A DNA stretch of 64,000 nt from Whitmania pigra. Lineage: Eukaryota; Annelida; Clitellata; Hirudinida; Haemopidae. Of this stretch, positions 1 to 12,600 are shown piece by piece (positions within the stretch are counted from its first letter, which is position 1; every line of letters begins with the position of its first letter). The notes beneath the pieces were generated by a model. That model was not told where the DNA came from, did not search any database, and saw only the letters and a program-made list of their open reading frames with translations. The stretch lies in contig JAJTWR010000269.1 in NCBI GenBank assembly GCA_021613335.1, forward strand, positions 1,348,501-1,412,500. Reading direction: 5' to 3'. Position numbers and translations under genes: made by a program.

Positions 1-686
1 AAATCTCGCATCGATGTTCAAGGGCCTCGATCATTTAATTTAAATTCTAAAATATCGAAACTTAATGAATTTATTTTGATTGAATTATTAAATTCGAAAA
101 TTGTTACTAATATAATTTAACTTTTATTATCAAATGATCTATTTGAAATAATATATTTGAAAATAATAGAGCATATATATGGTAAACACACATCGCTCTA
201 AAAATCAACACTTTAAAAAAATGAACTAACCATATTCCCATTGATGTATATAATGACCAGAAATAAACTGTTTGACTGAAATAATCTAACGGAACCAGCA
301 ATTCCCAGCAAGTTTGTTAGAATGCATGAACTATTTGTATTATTTTATTTGTTTATTTAATGAGTAGCGTTAAGGTAATCATGAACATCTTGTTAGATTT
401 CTATAAATCCAGCAGCAATGGAATTCTGAAAATTGCTTTCATTTAGGTGTAAATGAGTAATTATTTAAGAAGGTCAAGCGAATACCATAAAAATACCATC
501 AAAGTGTCCACTTTCTTAAATTTCTTCACGAACGTTGTTCACATGAGCGGCCTTTCTAATCGCCAATATTTCTATAACAGTTAGCAGTGAAACGATATGA
601 CATGTATAGAGACAATGAACAAAACGCAACGAATTGTATAAAGAAATAGATGTTTTACTGACACTTTTTCCTATCTTTCTATCCAG
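1..686. other. Upstream intron or intergenic sequence, no exon recognised
   Basis: AT-rich sequence ahead of the first recognisable exon at 687. A kringle domain begins in mid-fold at that exon, so an earlier exon must carry the missing N-terminal half. I found no convincing coding match for it here, so it probably lies beyond the left edge of the window. Confidence 0.4.
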
Positions 687-3600
687 GGAATAACTGACGT
701 AAATTCGACGTTTTCTCACAATTACTGCCGAAACCCAATCGACCCTTCAGATTGTCATCAAGACATTCCATGGTGCTATACTGATCAGAATAATGGAAAC
801 TGGGAGTTTTGCGATCTTCCTAAATGTGGTGAGTTTGTTTGCTAGATGAGGCATTGGTTTGTTAAGTGTTGATAATAAAAGTTTATTTATTATCCAAGTA
901 CTGATGTCTATTTCAGGGTCCGAACCACCCAGTAACTGTTCATCGCCACTAGGCATGGGAGACGGAAGAATTTCTGATGATCAAATCTATGCACCAACTT
1001 TTATGGATCAATCTAGTGAGGCCAAATATGCAAGACTGAATCAAACAAATGCCAGTGAGTTGTAATTTCAAATGATTCAATACCTTATTGCCAAAAAACT
1101 CATGCTATAAATATATATATATATATTATAAATGTGTGTAACAGGCATTTCGAACTTTCAAGGATATCCATGACTGTCATTCACTCTTTTTATTACATTC
1201 ATTGCTTTATTCATTATTCATTTCTGATAAGCGACAATCTTATTACAATTTAATAATTAAATAATTCTTATCTTTGCTGATGTTATTATAGAATACTGGA
1301 GAGCATCTTGGAATAATGCTCAATATGCTTACCTGTCGGTGAATCTCCGAATTCCTCACTTCATTACAAAGATCCACATCCAAGGAACAAATGGGTACTT
1401 TACTAAAAAATTCAAAATTCTCTATTCTCTGGACGGATATCAATGGGAATACTACACGGAAAACAAAGACGATCCAAACAGCGCCACGGAATTTGAAGGA
1501 AATCACGGAGGCTATGACATTTCTATAGCCTATATAAAATACCCATTTGTTGTAAGTCATTCGATTCTTAAATGACAATGAGAAAGAATCGATCAAATTT
1601 CATGGTCATACTATTGTTACGTTAAAACAGGCATCAAAAATTGCCATAATTCCTGTTTCGTTCTCAAATGTTCCGACACTCAGAATTGAACTGTTCGGAT
1701 GTTCATCAAAAATGAATATTCCTTTGGTTACAGAAGTAACTGCAATCGATGTAGGCAATGTTATTTCTTAATTTTATGATTTAATTGTTAGCTTTAATAA
1801 ATTCCTTTGCAAATACTTAATCATATATTGTAGTCTAACACTTACTGGTACCTGGATAAGAGTCCTTACGTTATCAATGCTCCAATAACAATACCACCTG
1901 GAGTTCTTCTTAAAATTGAAGCTGGTGTCAAAGTCATCTTTACACAGCCAACCTCGTCTCTGGTTGTTTCTGGTAAGAATACATTTTTATGATAATTTCA
2001 TATTTCAAAAAGCACTTTCCTTTGGTCAAAGATTCTCTTTTTATTCAAGATCCAGTTTTTTCGGTCTTCCTCACAAGAAATTAATTTTATAATTTTACAA
2101 AAATTACAAAAAACGTTCTACAACATCTCTGGAACCTTTAACATTTATTTTGAAATTTTAGATATTGGCACATTTAGCATGCTTTATGCCTTTGTTTGCT
2201 CTCTTTCCGTGTCGGTATAAAATATTAAAATACAGTATTAAATAAACCTTTTATAAACATCTATAATAATAGCACACCTCATACAATCAAAAATTAATTA
2301 ACATATCTTTTTTATTGGTAAAACCTTATTATAATAGCCAGAATTTATGATTCATTTTCAGCATTCATAAAGATATGTCTGTAGATACTTAAGACGTTTA
2401 AGAGCTTGTGGTCTAATATATATGTAGTGTAAAGTTTGTTATATTTATTTTTTTTGTATCAAAATTTAAATATTATTCCAAACATTTTAAAAGTACTTTG
2501 CCAAAGGTCATTCGTTTGGAAATACTTAACTATTTTAAATTTTATTCATCAGTGTTTTTGTTTGTAAAGTAAGAAATAAAATGAACAATTAATTTGAACC
2601 TCTCCAAAAGCAATTTTTAAATATGGCCCAGACTATAGTTGTTAGCGGAAAAACATTTTAGATTTTGAAATTGTTTTAAAAATTTGTAAACATAAATTTT
2701 ACATGTGAATGAGGAAAACGTATTTCAGGCTGTTTGGAACTCAGAGGAATAAAAGGATTAGAAGTAAAATTCTTAACCAACAACATTCTCAGTCACATGG
2801 GTTTATGGAAGAATCCATTCAATAATGATGAGTCATTCTGGAACGGAATACTTATAAACCCTGATTCAGGTTCAATCGACTACATTTTATTGAAAATAAA
2901 TTATAATAATAAAATGAAAATGTATGTGTTAAAGGTTGCATACTTTCTTCATTAAATCACGTTGTTGTCGTTGGAGCCGGTATTACGACTGGAATAAAAA
3001 ACATTGAATTTGAAAATTTGAAAATTTCTAATAGCAAGAGTGGTCTTAAAATGACAAGCATCAACGAAAACAATGTCATCAGGGGCTGCTTATTTCGCCA
3101 AAACTTGGTATGTTTTGTTCATCGATTTCATTGAAACGTTGAGATCATGAACTAATAATAATTAATGAGTTAAATCCTTATATCTTTTTTAATATTATAT
3201 TTACTTAGTTTAAATAGGAAACTTTCTGAGATGTTTAAAAAAAAATCAAAATTAAATTTTTTTCAATATCCTTTTAAACAGTTTTATATATAATTTCAAA
3301 ATTTACCAATTAATAAATATTTTTGTTTTGCTTTAAGAACGGAATAGAAACTCCACGAGTGGGTTCTTTAACCATTGAATCATCACAATTTATCGAGAAT
3401 GAAGTTGGTGTCAGACTTACCTCTATATCCTTTCCAAATGAAATTTCCACAAATTTCATGTTCGTCGAAACTCTTTTCCGAGACAACGTCAATGGAATAT
3501 TTCATGGGCCAGATTGCATGAGAATCAAGATGAACTTTACGATACTGAGATCCAATTTTTCAAATCACCGAGATCACGCTATATCTGCTACTCAACATTG

Positions 3601-6600
3601 CGAAATAGAATCTCTCTATTCATTAGTGTCATCTGTGTTTTCAAGTAGTTCAATAAGAATTTCATCCTATTCAAATGATTTCGCGCTGCAGATTCTGAAT
3701 TCAACTGTCAGAGATCTGCGTGGAAAGACTGGAATATCAATAGAATCTCGATGCAAAAATCTCACCATCTCGGGATGCACATTTACAAATATATCTTCTT
3801 ATTCTATAAGAATTAATGTGGATATCAGCGGTAGCACTATCCGGATAAACTCTTCCAAATTTGAAAACAATACCGGAGATAGCTGCATGTATTTGTCGGG
3901 TCAACAAACATCAAGCATATATTTGATTAATAACACTTTTTTAAATAATTCGGTTGAAAGTATAGTAAATTTTTATCTCTTGAGTTCTTCTAACATTTTC
4001 CTTTCAAAGAACATATTCAAAAATTTTCAATCGAAATACGAAATATCGAACAATATAATACGCAGTTCCACCTATTCAATCCTTGCAAGCGATAACTATT
4101 GGGGAGTGAACGATATTGACAACATCAGTAGCAGAATCTTTGATTTCTATAAAGACTCTTCAAAATCATTCGTCGAGATTCTAACATATTTTAAAGATGA
4201 AAGTTTTACGGAAATTGTAAACAGTTCAAATTATCAATCCTGGCTGCAAAAAAACGGTACAGTCGGAGGCAAGTGCGAATAATTATTTATTAATTATTTT
4301 AAATATCAAATATTGAATTTAAGTAATTTAACAATCGCAATATATTTTTAGGTCGGGTGGATGTCAACACCACATTGTCATCTTCTGTTAATTTGAATGT
4401 GACGAAGAACGTTTTTATTCCAAAAGGATCATGCTTGATAATCAAAGGACCAATCAAATTGGAATTTCTAGCAAAAAAAGCAATTGTAGTAGAAGGTCTG
4501 CCATTGCAAATAAAAATGTCAGTGCAAGCAACTGGAAATTCAAAATGACTTTTATTTGTTAGGAGGATGCATACATTCCGAAGATTCCATTTTAACGAGC
4601 CGTGACGGTTTTTGGAACGGCATCAGTTTTATCAATAGCAACGGTATGAAATCAACATACATTTGTAATAATGAATTAATATCTGAAATTTAAAAATTAC
4701 TTCATCCAATTGAGGGCTTTCAAGTATATAGTTATATGTATTTCTTAGTGCATCAGAAAATAGCTGTAAACATCAAATTTTATACCCTGTTTAGAATTAA
4801 AGAGTCACCTTTTTTTTATAAACTTTTTGTACGGTTCAATGATATGCATGAAAATAGAAGTTAGAATAGTTGTTAAAATTAAAATATCTTAATTTCTTTT
4901 AGGTTCAGTCCTGTCGAATGTTACTATCACGAAAACAGAACTTACTCTTGAAATCACCAATTCGTCTATTCGCATAAATAAATCGAATATTAGTTCAGTA
5001 AGGTTGGCCCGAATAAGTGGACAAAACTACAACATGCTGGAAATCTATAACACCCAAATAGTTTGCTCAGAAACTTGCATTAGAGTGGAAGATTCAATTG
5101 ATTTGATAATGAAAGTAACTAATTCATCTATAACATCTATCAGTGACGCGTTCTATCTAGATAACATTAAAAGACTTCAGTTCAGCCTAAGTGGATCGAC
5201 ACTGGATCAAAAGTACCAAAGTTTAACAGGTGTGAACATTAAAGATGGCCTTGTTGAAATTTCTAATTGCATATCTAAAGGGAGTATTAGGATGTCGTCA
5301 TATAGCGTGGTTAGTGATTTTTTTGTCAAATTACGAAACAATCATAAATGCAAGACATAATGAGTCTTTATATGAGTGGTTATATATGCAAATAAAAAAA
5401 CACGACATTAAAATATCAATATCAAAAAACAACTTTTTTTGCGTTAAATAATTAGATAAGGTTGCTTTTGTATATAAGGCAGTAAGAAGCGTTGTTAACA
5501 ATGCTTTACAAAAGTATCGGCTATACCAATATTTGGTTCTAAATACTTTTAGCAATATTTTTGTTCAATCCAAGAACCAAGGATCCTCTGACACTATGCT
5601 TAAGGCGCAAACAAATAAACTATTGTTATTACTATTATTTTCCTTATTATTACTATTATTATTGTTATTTTACATTAGAAGTAATAACAGCTCAACAAAT
5701 ATTTCACAAAACCAAAATTATTTATTGAAACAACTTGAATAAATGATTACCATTTTGCCAGACGCAAAAACAACAACATTTTGAAGTGATGGTAGTGAAC
5801 ACTTTTTAAACTCGACATATTTGATTGTTGTGGTGAATAGATCCTGCCATCTAGTAAGAATGATCTTTCCACTGCTGCGGTAGCAGGTAATTGATGACTG
5901 CATACAACTTTTTTATGCTTGGATATCTATTGAGAATTGACAATTTTGACGTCAGTCAAATATCTGCCCTCAATATTCCTCATCAATATTTAAATTTTTC
6001 TCTTGTTGGCTGCAAACATTTTTTGGAAAAATCTTCTGTCTCTGGCTCCAGCGCTTGACCATCTGCAAACATGCCATCCGGTTACTAGTCATCCTTCATC
6101 ATCGTATCTAGGCGTGACTTAAATGTCATCACTAGTTTCGATTTCAAGACCTCATCAGCTAGTAAAGATTAAATTGAGGATGAACTATGGATGCGAACTG
6201 AGCATCAGTGCTGTTATTTATGTCATTAAATCTACATGCCATGCCATCTCTCAATCCATTAATCAGTGGCAGCACCAATGTTAATGGACTTTTTATGTCT
6301 TCCAAGAGAGCATTCAGCTGATAGCCAATATCGGGAGTAAATGCCCCAAACCCGTAGCCTTTTCCCCTTGCAAAATGTCCATACCGCTTGCTACAGGACC
6401 TGTCCCATTGCTCTTATTCCCTTAAAAAGACCTTCTGGATTTGAAGCAGACGTGCTATTTCAAGTTCGTCGCATAGCTTATCGAATTTAATTTCACCTTG
6501 GGCCCTGGAAAAGATTTTGTTCACTGTTGAAACCGCGTCATAAACACTTGTATAGCGTGAAGTAACAAAAGGAGTTTCGAGACGACTTCGTATCTTGTCA

Positions 6601-9600
6601 GCAGCCGAACTAGATCGGTTTTGCTTATCCCACAAAACTGAGAAAAAACATTTGAAAAAGTCTGCATTGAAACTTTTTAAACAAGCCATTTTTAACTTTT
6701 TCTACATTTGTTGTTGCCATTAAATTAAGAGTATGACAGGCACATTTCCAATCGTGGCAAGGCAATCTATAATATATATATCTTTCATAATCTTCAAAAC
6801 CATCAGTGTTTTTCAATATTCAAATAATTATTATTTTTTGATATCTCATATTTTCATTATTTTAATTTTTTATAATTTTAAAACGCTCTACAAAAGTATT
6901 AATATCGAGTATCGCTAGCCAAAAAGTACTTTTGACCGTCAGTATCGAAATGAGTATCGCCGATACTTTTTGAGTAAGTATAGCATAGTATCGTCGGGAT
7001 ACTGCGATATTAACAACTCTGGCAGTAATGACAACAGTCGCTAAATGCTCGTAACCTGGCTTACACTGCTGTCGTAATAACAGTCATTGTAACATATGAA
7101 GCAAACCAAAAGAACTACATTCCAACCCAATCTTTCTATGGCCAGCCAGCACGGTTAAAAAGACTTCAAAACGTTTTTTTTTAGTTTCAGTTAAGTTGCG
7201 AGTCAAATCAATGTTAGAAGATTAAAATGAGAAAGTTATGCTAGCGATTTAAACATTTAAATATTCTGATAAAGTTTAAAGTATAAAACCATTGAGTCAC
7301 TTTGCATTAGATTTTTGAACGCCTGCTACAATAACCCTGCATTTATGCCGTCATCAGATTTATAATTTATAGTCAATTTTAATAATTAATTATTTGACTT
7401 TTCTAGAAATGCATGATTAAAGAAAGCAATTTCAGTTCAGATTCATATTGCTTGCAATTTGGATATTACGGATATTCTCCGGAAAGCGTTACAATTTTGG
7501 ATAACGTTTTTAATTGCAAAGACATCTCAATTTCTAAATTTAATTATAATCCAACCAATAGTTCCCTCGTCGTTGTCGGAAATAAATTTTTAAGAGGAGA
7601 ATTACAAATTTTAAACAATTATCCTTCGAAACTGATAATAACAAATAATTATTTTAATGGAATTTTAAGACCGGATAAGAGTTTTATTGAAGTGACACTG
7701 ACAGGGAAAACTGACGAACACGACAAAGCTTTGATAGCAAACAACGTATATGAAAATGTGATTGGATCGGGGCAGTCGTCAGTAATTAAACTGAGCTGTA
7801 CATCTGATGGTTACAATAAATTTCCAACAGCTGCACACATGAGAAACAACACATTCAGAAATAACAGTGTTACAAACACCATCCTTACTGACTGTATCGG
7901 CCTGACTTCGGAGAAAAATATTTTAAACAATCCAAATTCATTATATGAAATGAAGGTCTTAGGCAGCACAAGTAATGATGTCCCGCAACTCATGTATTTT
8001 ACGAGGAATTTTTGGGGAGAGAATGTGAATGATCCAAATGTGAGAGTTTATGACGAAACAAATGATAGAACACTCATGAAAGTGAGAGTTGATCCATGGT
8101 ACAATGATTCCACTATGACGAGGATGGTGTTCAGGTCAGAAGGATTTATTAAACCCAGTGGTGAAATAGGAGGAACCCTAACTCAAAATGTGGTGCTTCA
8201 CAACAAAGAAAGTGCTTATTTGGTCACTGAAGATATTACTATACCTACCGGTTTGAAGATGACAATAGAATCAGGAGTGCAGTTAAACTTTGTTTCTGGT
8301 GGAATGAACGTACAAGGTTAGTTTAAACGAATTGAAATAATATTTAGTTGTGTTCTGATATGTTGATTCTTTTGCATTAAGGCACTTTAATTGCAAAAGG
8401 TAATGAAACAAATTATATTACGTTCAACTCAAGAGAGGCAAATAAAAAGTGGAAGGGTCTTAATTTTCAAAGACCAAATTCAAGTTGGTTGAGTTACAAT
8501 ACTCTATAATAGCTAGATGAAATCAATATATTGATCAATAACTCGAATAAACAGAAGTACTCAGGGAATTGGATCATGGATGGTGGCAAATTTTGCACAA
8601 AGGAGTATGGAAAACTGTTTCCCTTCATGATAATTCATATAAAAAACAAACATCTGATATTCTTTGCAAACAAGCTGGATTTAAGGAATCTTTAACTCAA
8701 ACAATAATTCGGTGCAAGTCTGTATCTAGAAAGATTATAAATGAAGTTTAAATAAATGTTTAGTTTTTATAATTTTTATTTTTGTTTTCATTCTGTCTAT
8801 TTTGTAGTTACCTGTCGACTGGTGAAAAATCAAAAATACTTCCTTGCACTAATATCTCCATTCCAAGTGTTCAAATTCAATGCAGTCAAAATAATGAATT
8901 GTCACTACAAGAATGCTACATATCTGAGTCACAGAACGAATTTGCCAACGTTACTTGTCTCAAAGATGCTAGAGATTCAGGTATTAAGATTTATTTTCCG
9001 GAACAGAAATTGCAAATAAATTATGTATTAAAAAAGATTTAACCTTATAATAAGTAAAATTTTATAGTGCTAAATGTAAGTTGGTAGTATTAATAGTATT
9101 TTATTAATGTCCTCTTCATAACTTGATGATTAGGACAAAGTCAGAATCAGGGACGTTGCTTTAGCTCCCAGAAACATACACCCTCTGGACCAACTTGTAC
9201 TGTAAATCACATAATTTCATATACTATTTTCATTTCAGAGTACTACATTCAGTTGCAAACTAAATCAGGAAAATGGATTTCTTTTAATGACATGAACAAT
9301 ACACTTCAATTGTCAAATAATCTGTTAAATGATGAAAAAGGAATGTTTTTAAAAACATCACCATGCCAAAGCAGCCAAGAAGCGGATTGTTTTTCTATTA
9401 TGCCTATACAACGGCTTGGTTGGTATATGAGGTAATAAATTACAGATTGTTTAATTTTTGTAAAATTTTTGCTTGATATTGTTGTTTAGGCAAATATTCA
9501 CTGTCAATGTGTTTTTGTCAGGTTTTATCGGAACGAAATAGTCGTGGATTTGGCAAGTGACAACAGAAATCCAAGCACTTTTCAGACTGATTCTTCATTC

Positions 9601-12600
9601 GTAAGGATTAACAAAATATCGTCAGAATACTCCTACATTAGATTGGCCAAACAGCCGCTGTACTTAATTGAAAATAACAACACACTCAGCATTTCAGCTT
9701 TCGATCCAATGAACGCAACTGATGATTCGATGTATTCTTTCAAAATTATAAACTTAAATCAACAAAGCACAAGGAAGAAGAGAGATATCGGTAAGTTTTT
9801 GATTTAAAAATCAAAACAAATTGACATCAAAAACTCTTTTCTAGAATTTACCAATGACGATTCCGAGTCTTCAATGATGCAAAAAATTAAAATTATAAAC
9901 GCCGACAATGGACTTTTTATAAAAGGAATTCCTCCTAAGCTTGAAGACATTGAAATTACTGGCACAACTTCTCATGGAATTCACTTTGCAGGATTTTTTA
10001 CTGGAGAAACTCCCATATTTTTAAATACGATAACAATTTCAAATAGTGGTGGTAATGCCATATATTTTGAACTGATTGGTGACTCAGGAGAATTAAAAGT
10101 TTTGATCAAGGACAGTAAATTAGAGAATTGTAAGCAAGAATGCTTAACTTGGAAGGGAAGGGGATCTTTGAACATCTCAAAATCAAGTTTTAAGAATTTC
10201 AAAAAATCAGCAGTAAAGGCAAATGGAGTTGTAGGAACAACCAACATATCAATTGCTAGAAACTCATTTTCGTCATCGACTTCAGAATCTGTCATTGTAT
10301 TGTCTAACGAAGCTTGTGAAGCTTGTTATTTTGCTGAAATACTTGAAAACAAATTCATAAATCTTACTCAGCTTAACAGTCCTATTCTTTTAAGCATTAC
10401 TAGAGCCATTGCAATATTAACTGGAAATTTATTTGATAATGTGTCGTTTAATACGCTTCTGAATAACTATTATGGAATGTCTTTTTCAGTAAGTAAATTC
10501 TTTTTACATACAAATGAAACCTAACAAAAACTTTATGTATTTTTTGTATTACAGTTTGAAAATAACAGAATCGTCAATAGCAGATTTGTGGAATTATTGC
10601 AATATTTCGATAGACACAACTTTTTCATAAACAATAATATCTTTGAGAACAACACCGAAAAATATTCGACAAAACTTATAACGATTGCAATTCACAACAA
10701 TGATTTAAAACCAAATATTATCAACAATAGTTTTTTCAACCCAGAATCAGGATATGAAATTTTTGTTTACGCAAGCTGGGATACATCTTACAACAGAATA
10801 TTGGATCTTTCAATGAATAAATGGCTATATGGGGATTATTCTAAGATAATGTCAAAGTATATCTTTAAAATACCAAGCTTTTAAAATAATGTTTGTTTAC
10901 GTAACAACATTATTTTCAGAATCAACTGTTTCTACAATGATGCGTCGAAATTGCCAGTGAATATTTGGCCTGCAATAGCTGTACAGAATAACTCTGAAAC
11001 TTTTTTGACAAGGCCAACATCAGATAGCACATATTTTTTTAATGCAACTGGAGGAGAAGTGACATTTTCATTTACAATTCCAAATACAACAAGCAAATAC
11101 ATTTTCCAGAATTCTATATTAATTCCGTGAGTTTGGACGAACGGTGATTTTTTTTTTAACAAATACAACTCTATAGCGAACATAATTATTTTTCAGTGCT
11201 AATGTTACTCTCAGCGTAGAACCTGGAACAATTATTGAATTTGCTTCAAGCAGAGGGATAGTTGCATATGGTAACATTCATTTGTTTAACTTTGCATTTG
11301 GCATTAAGCAATGGTAAGAGAATATTTTGACAACTTAGGTGATTTAAAAATAAGCTCAGTAGAAGGACAATTTATCACATTTACCAAAGCATCAAAAATG
11401 GATTTTTATGCAAAATCAGGTAGCGCTAACATTTCAATTTCAATGCAAATAAAATTTGAATTTTTTGATGATTTTTAATTAAATTTATTAAGATGAAATG
11501 TCCATGACTAACATGTTTCTTGATGCCAATGAAATAAAATTTAACTCGAGTAAATTGGATTTATCAAACATCATCCTCAACTCAAGAACTTCAGTAATTT
11601 CTCACAACACCATATTAAATAACTGTTCTTTTTACGGAAGCAATAGTGGGATAACTTTGAATAACTTGCACCCCAGCACACAGTTTAATTATTCAATGAT
11701 CGTCATACAGAATTCTATTTTCAAAAAGTACCACACCATTACTATTTATCCATCTTCTTATAAAGATTATTAGATTTTGTTTAACAAATACTAAAATAAA
11801 TTCAGGTGTAGTACAGCTGTTAAAATCCCACCTATATTTGATGAAATCAAGATTGTTAACAGCACATTTTTGGATAACTACTATGCTTTTGTTCTGGACT
11901 ACGGAAGCAGACCAAACCTTTCTTTGAGTGTAATTAACTGTTCATTCATAAATAATAATTATGCTGTTCAGGGTATGGTTTCAGAAAAAGGAGTTTTTGA
12001 AATTGCAAAATGTTATTTCAAAAAACCAAAGGCAGAAAATCAAGACGCAACAGGAATTGATTTACGCATGAGTTACGCAAGTATGCTTAATGTCAACGAA
12101 AATGTTTTTGAAGAAAATGTCTATCCTGCAATAAAATTAGATAATTATTGGAATGGAGTGATCGACAAGAAATATGTAACTCTATGGGATAATCAATTTT
12201 TAAACATTTCCAAAACATCCATCACTATGTTAAATATGCATGGCACTGATGTGAACATTTACAGAAATAATTTCACCAGAAATAATGCTGACATGAAATC
12301 AAACGAAGAGGTGAGTATAAACATTTTACAGAATATGCTTACATAATTTAATTGGATATATTATATATAAATTTGATACTTGTTTCAGGTATCAGCTATT
12401 GATTATGGCTTCAATTACAACCTGTTATCCCAAAACTGGCCATTGATAAATGTTTCTTTTTCTCAAAATAATTTCCATGGCAACGGAGGAAAGCACGTTG
12501 TTAAAATTTGGAATTCTATGAAGAATGACGAACTCCTTAAAGCAAAATATTACAAATTTGAGTTGCTATCAAACAGCTTTCTCAATAATTCTCCATCTGA

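Noticed and set aside
5533..5742. Leu-rich plus-strand frame
   Set aside because: Produced by TTA/ATT repeats inside the intronic hAT relic.
8500..8564. Stops that would make the Bark-like gene a pseudogene
   Set aside because: An intron at 8488-8564 (GTTGAG to TACTCAG) removes them and joins the beta-helix to the SRCR domain in frame.
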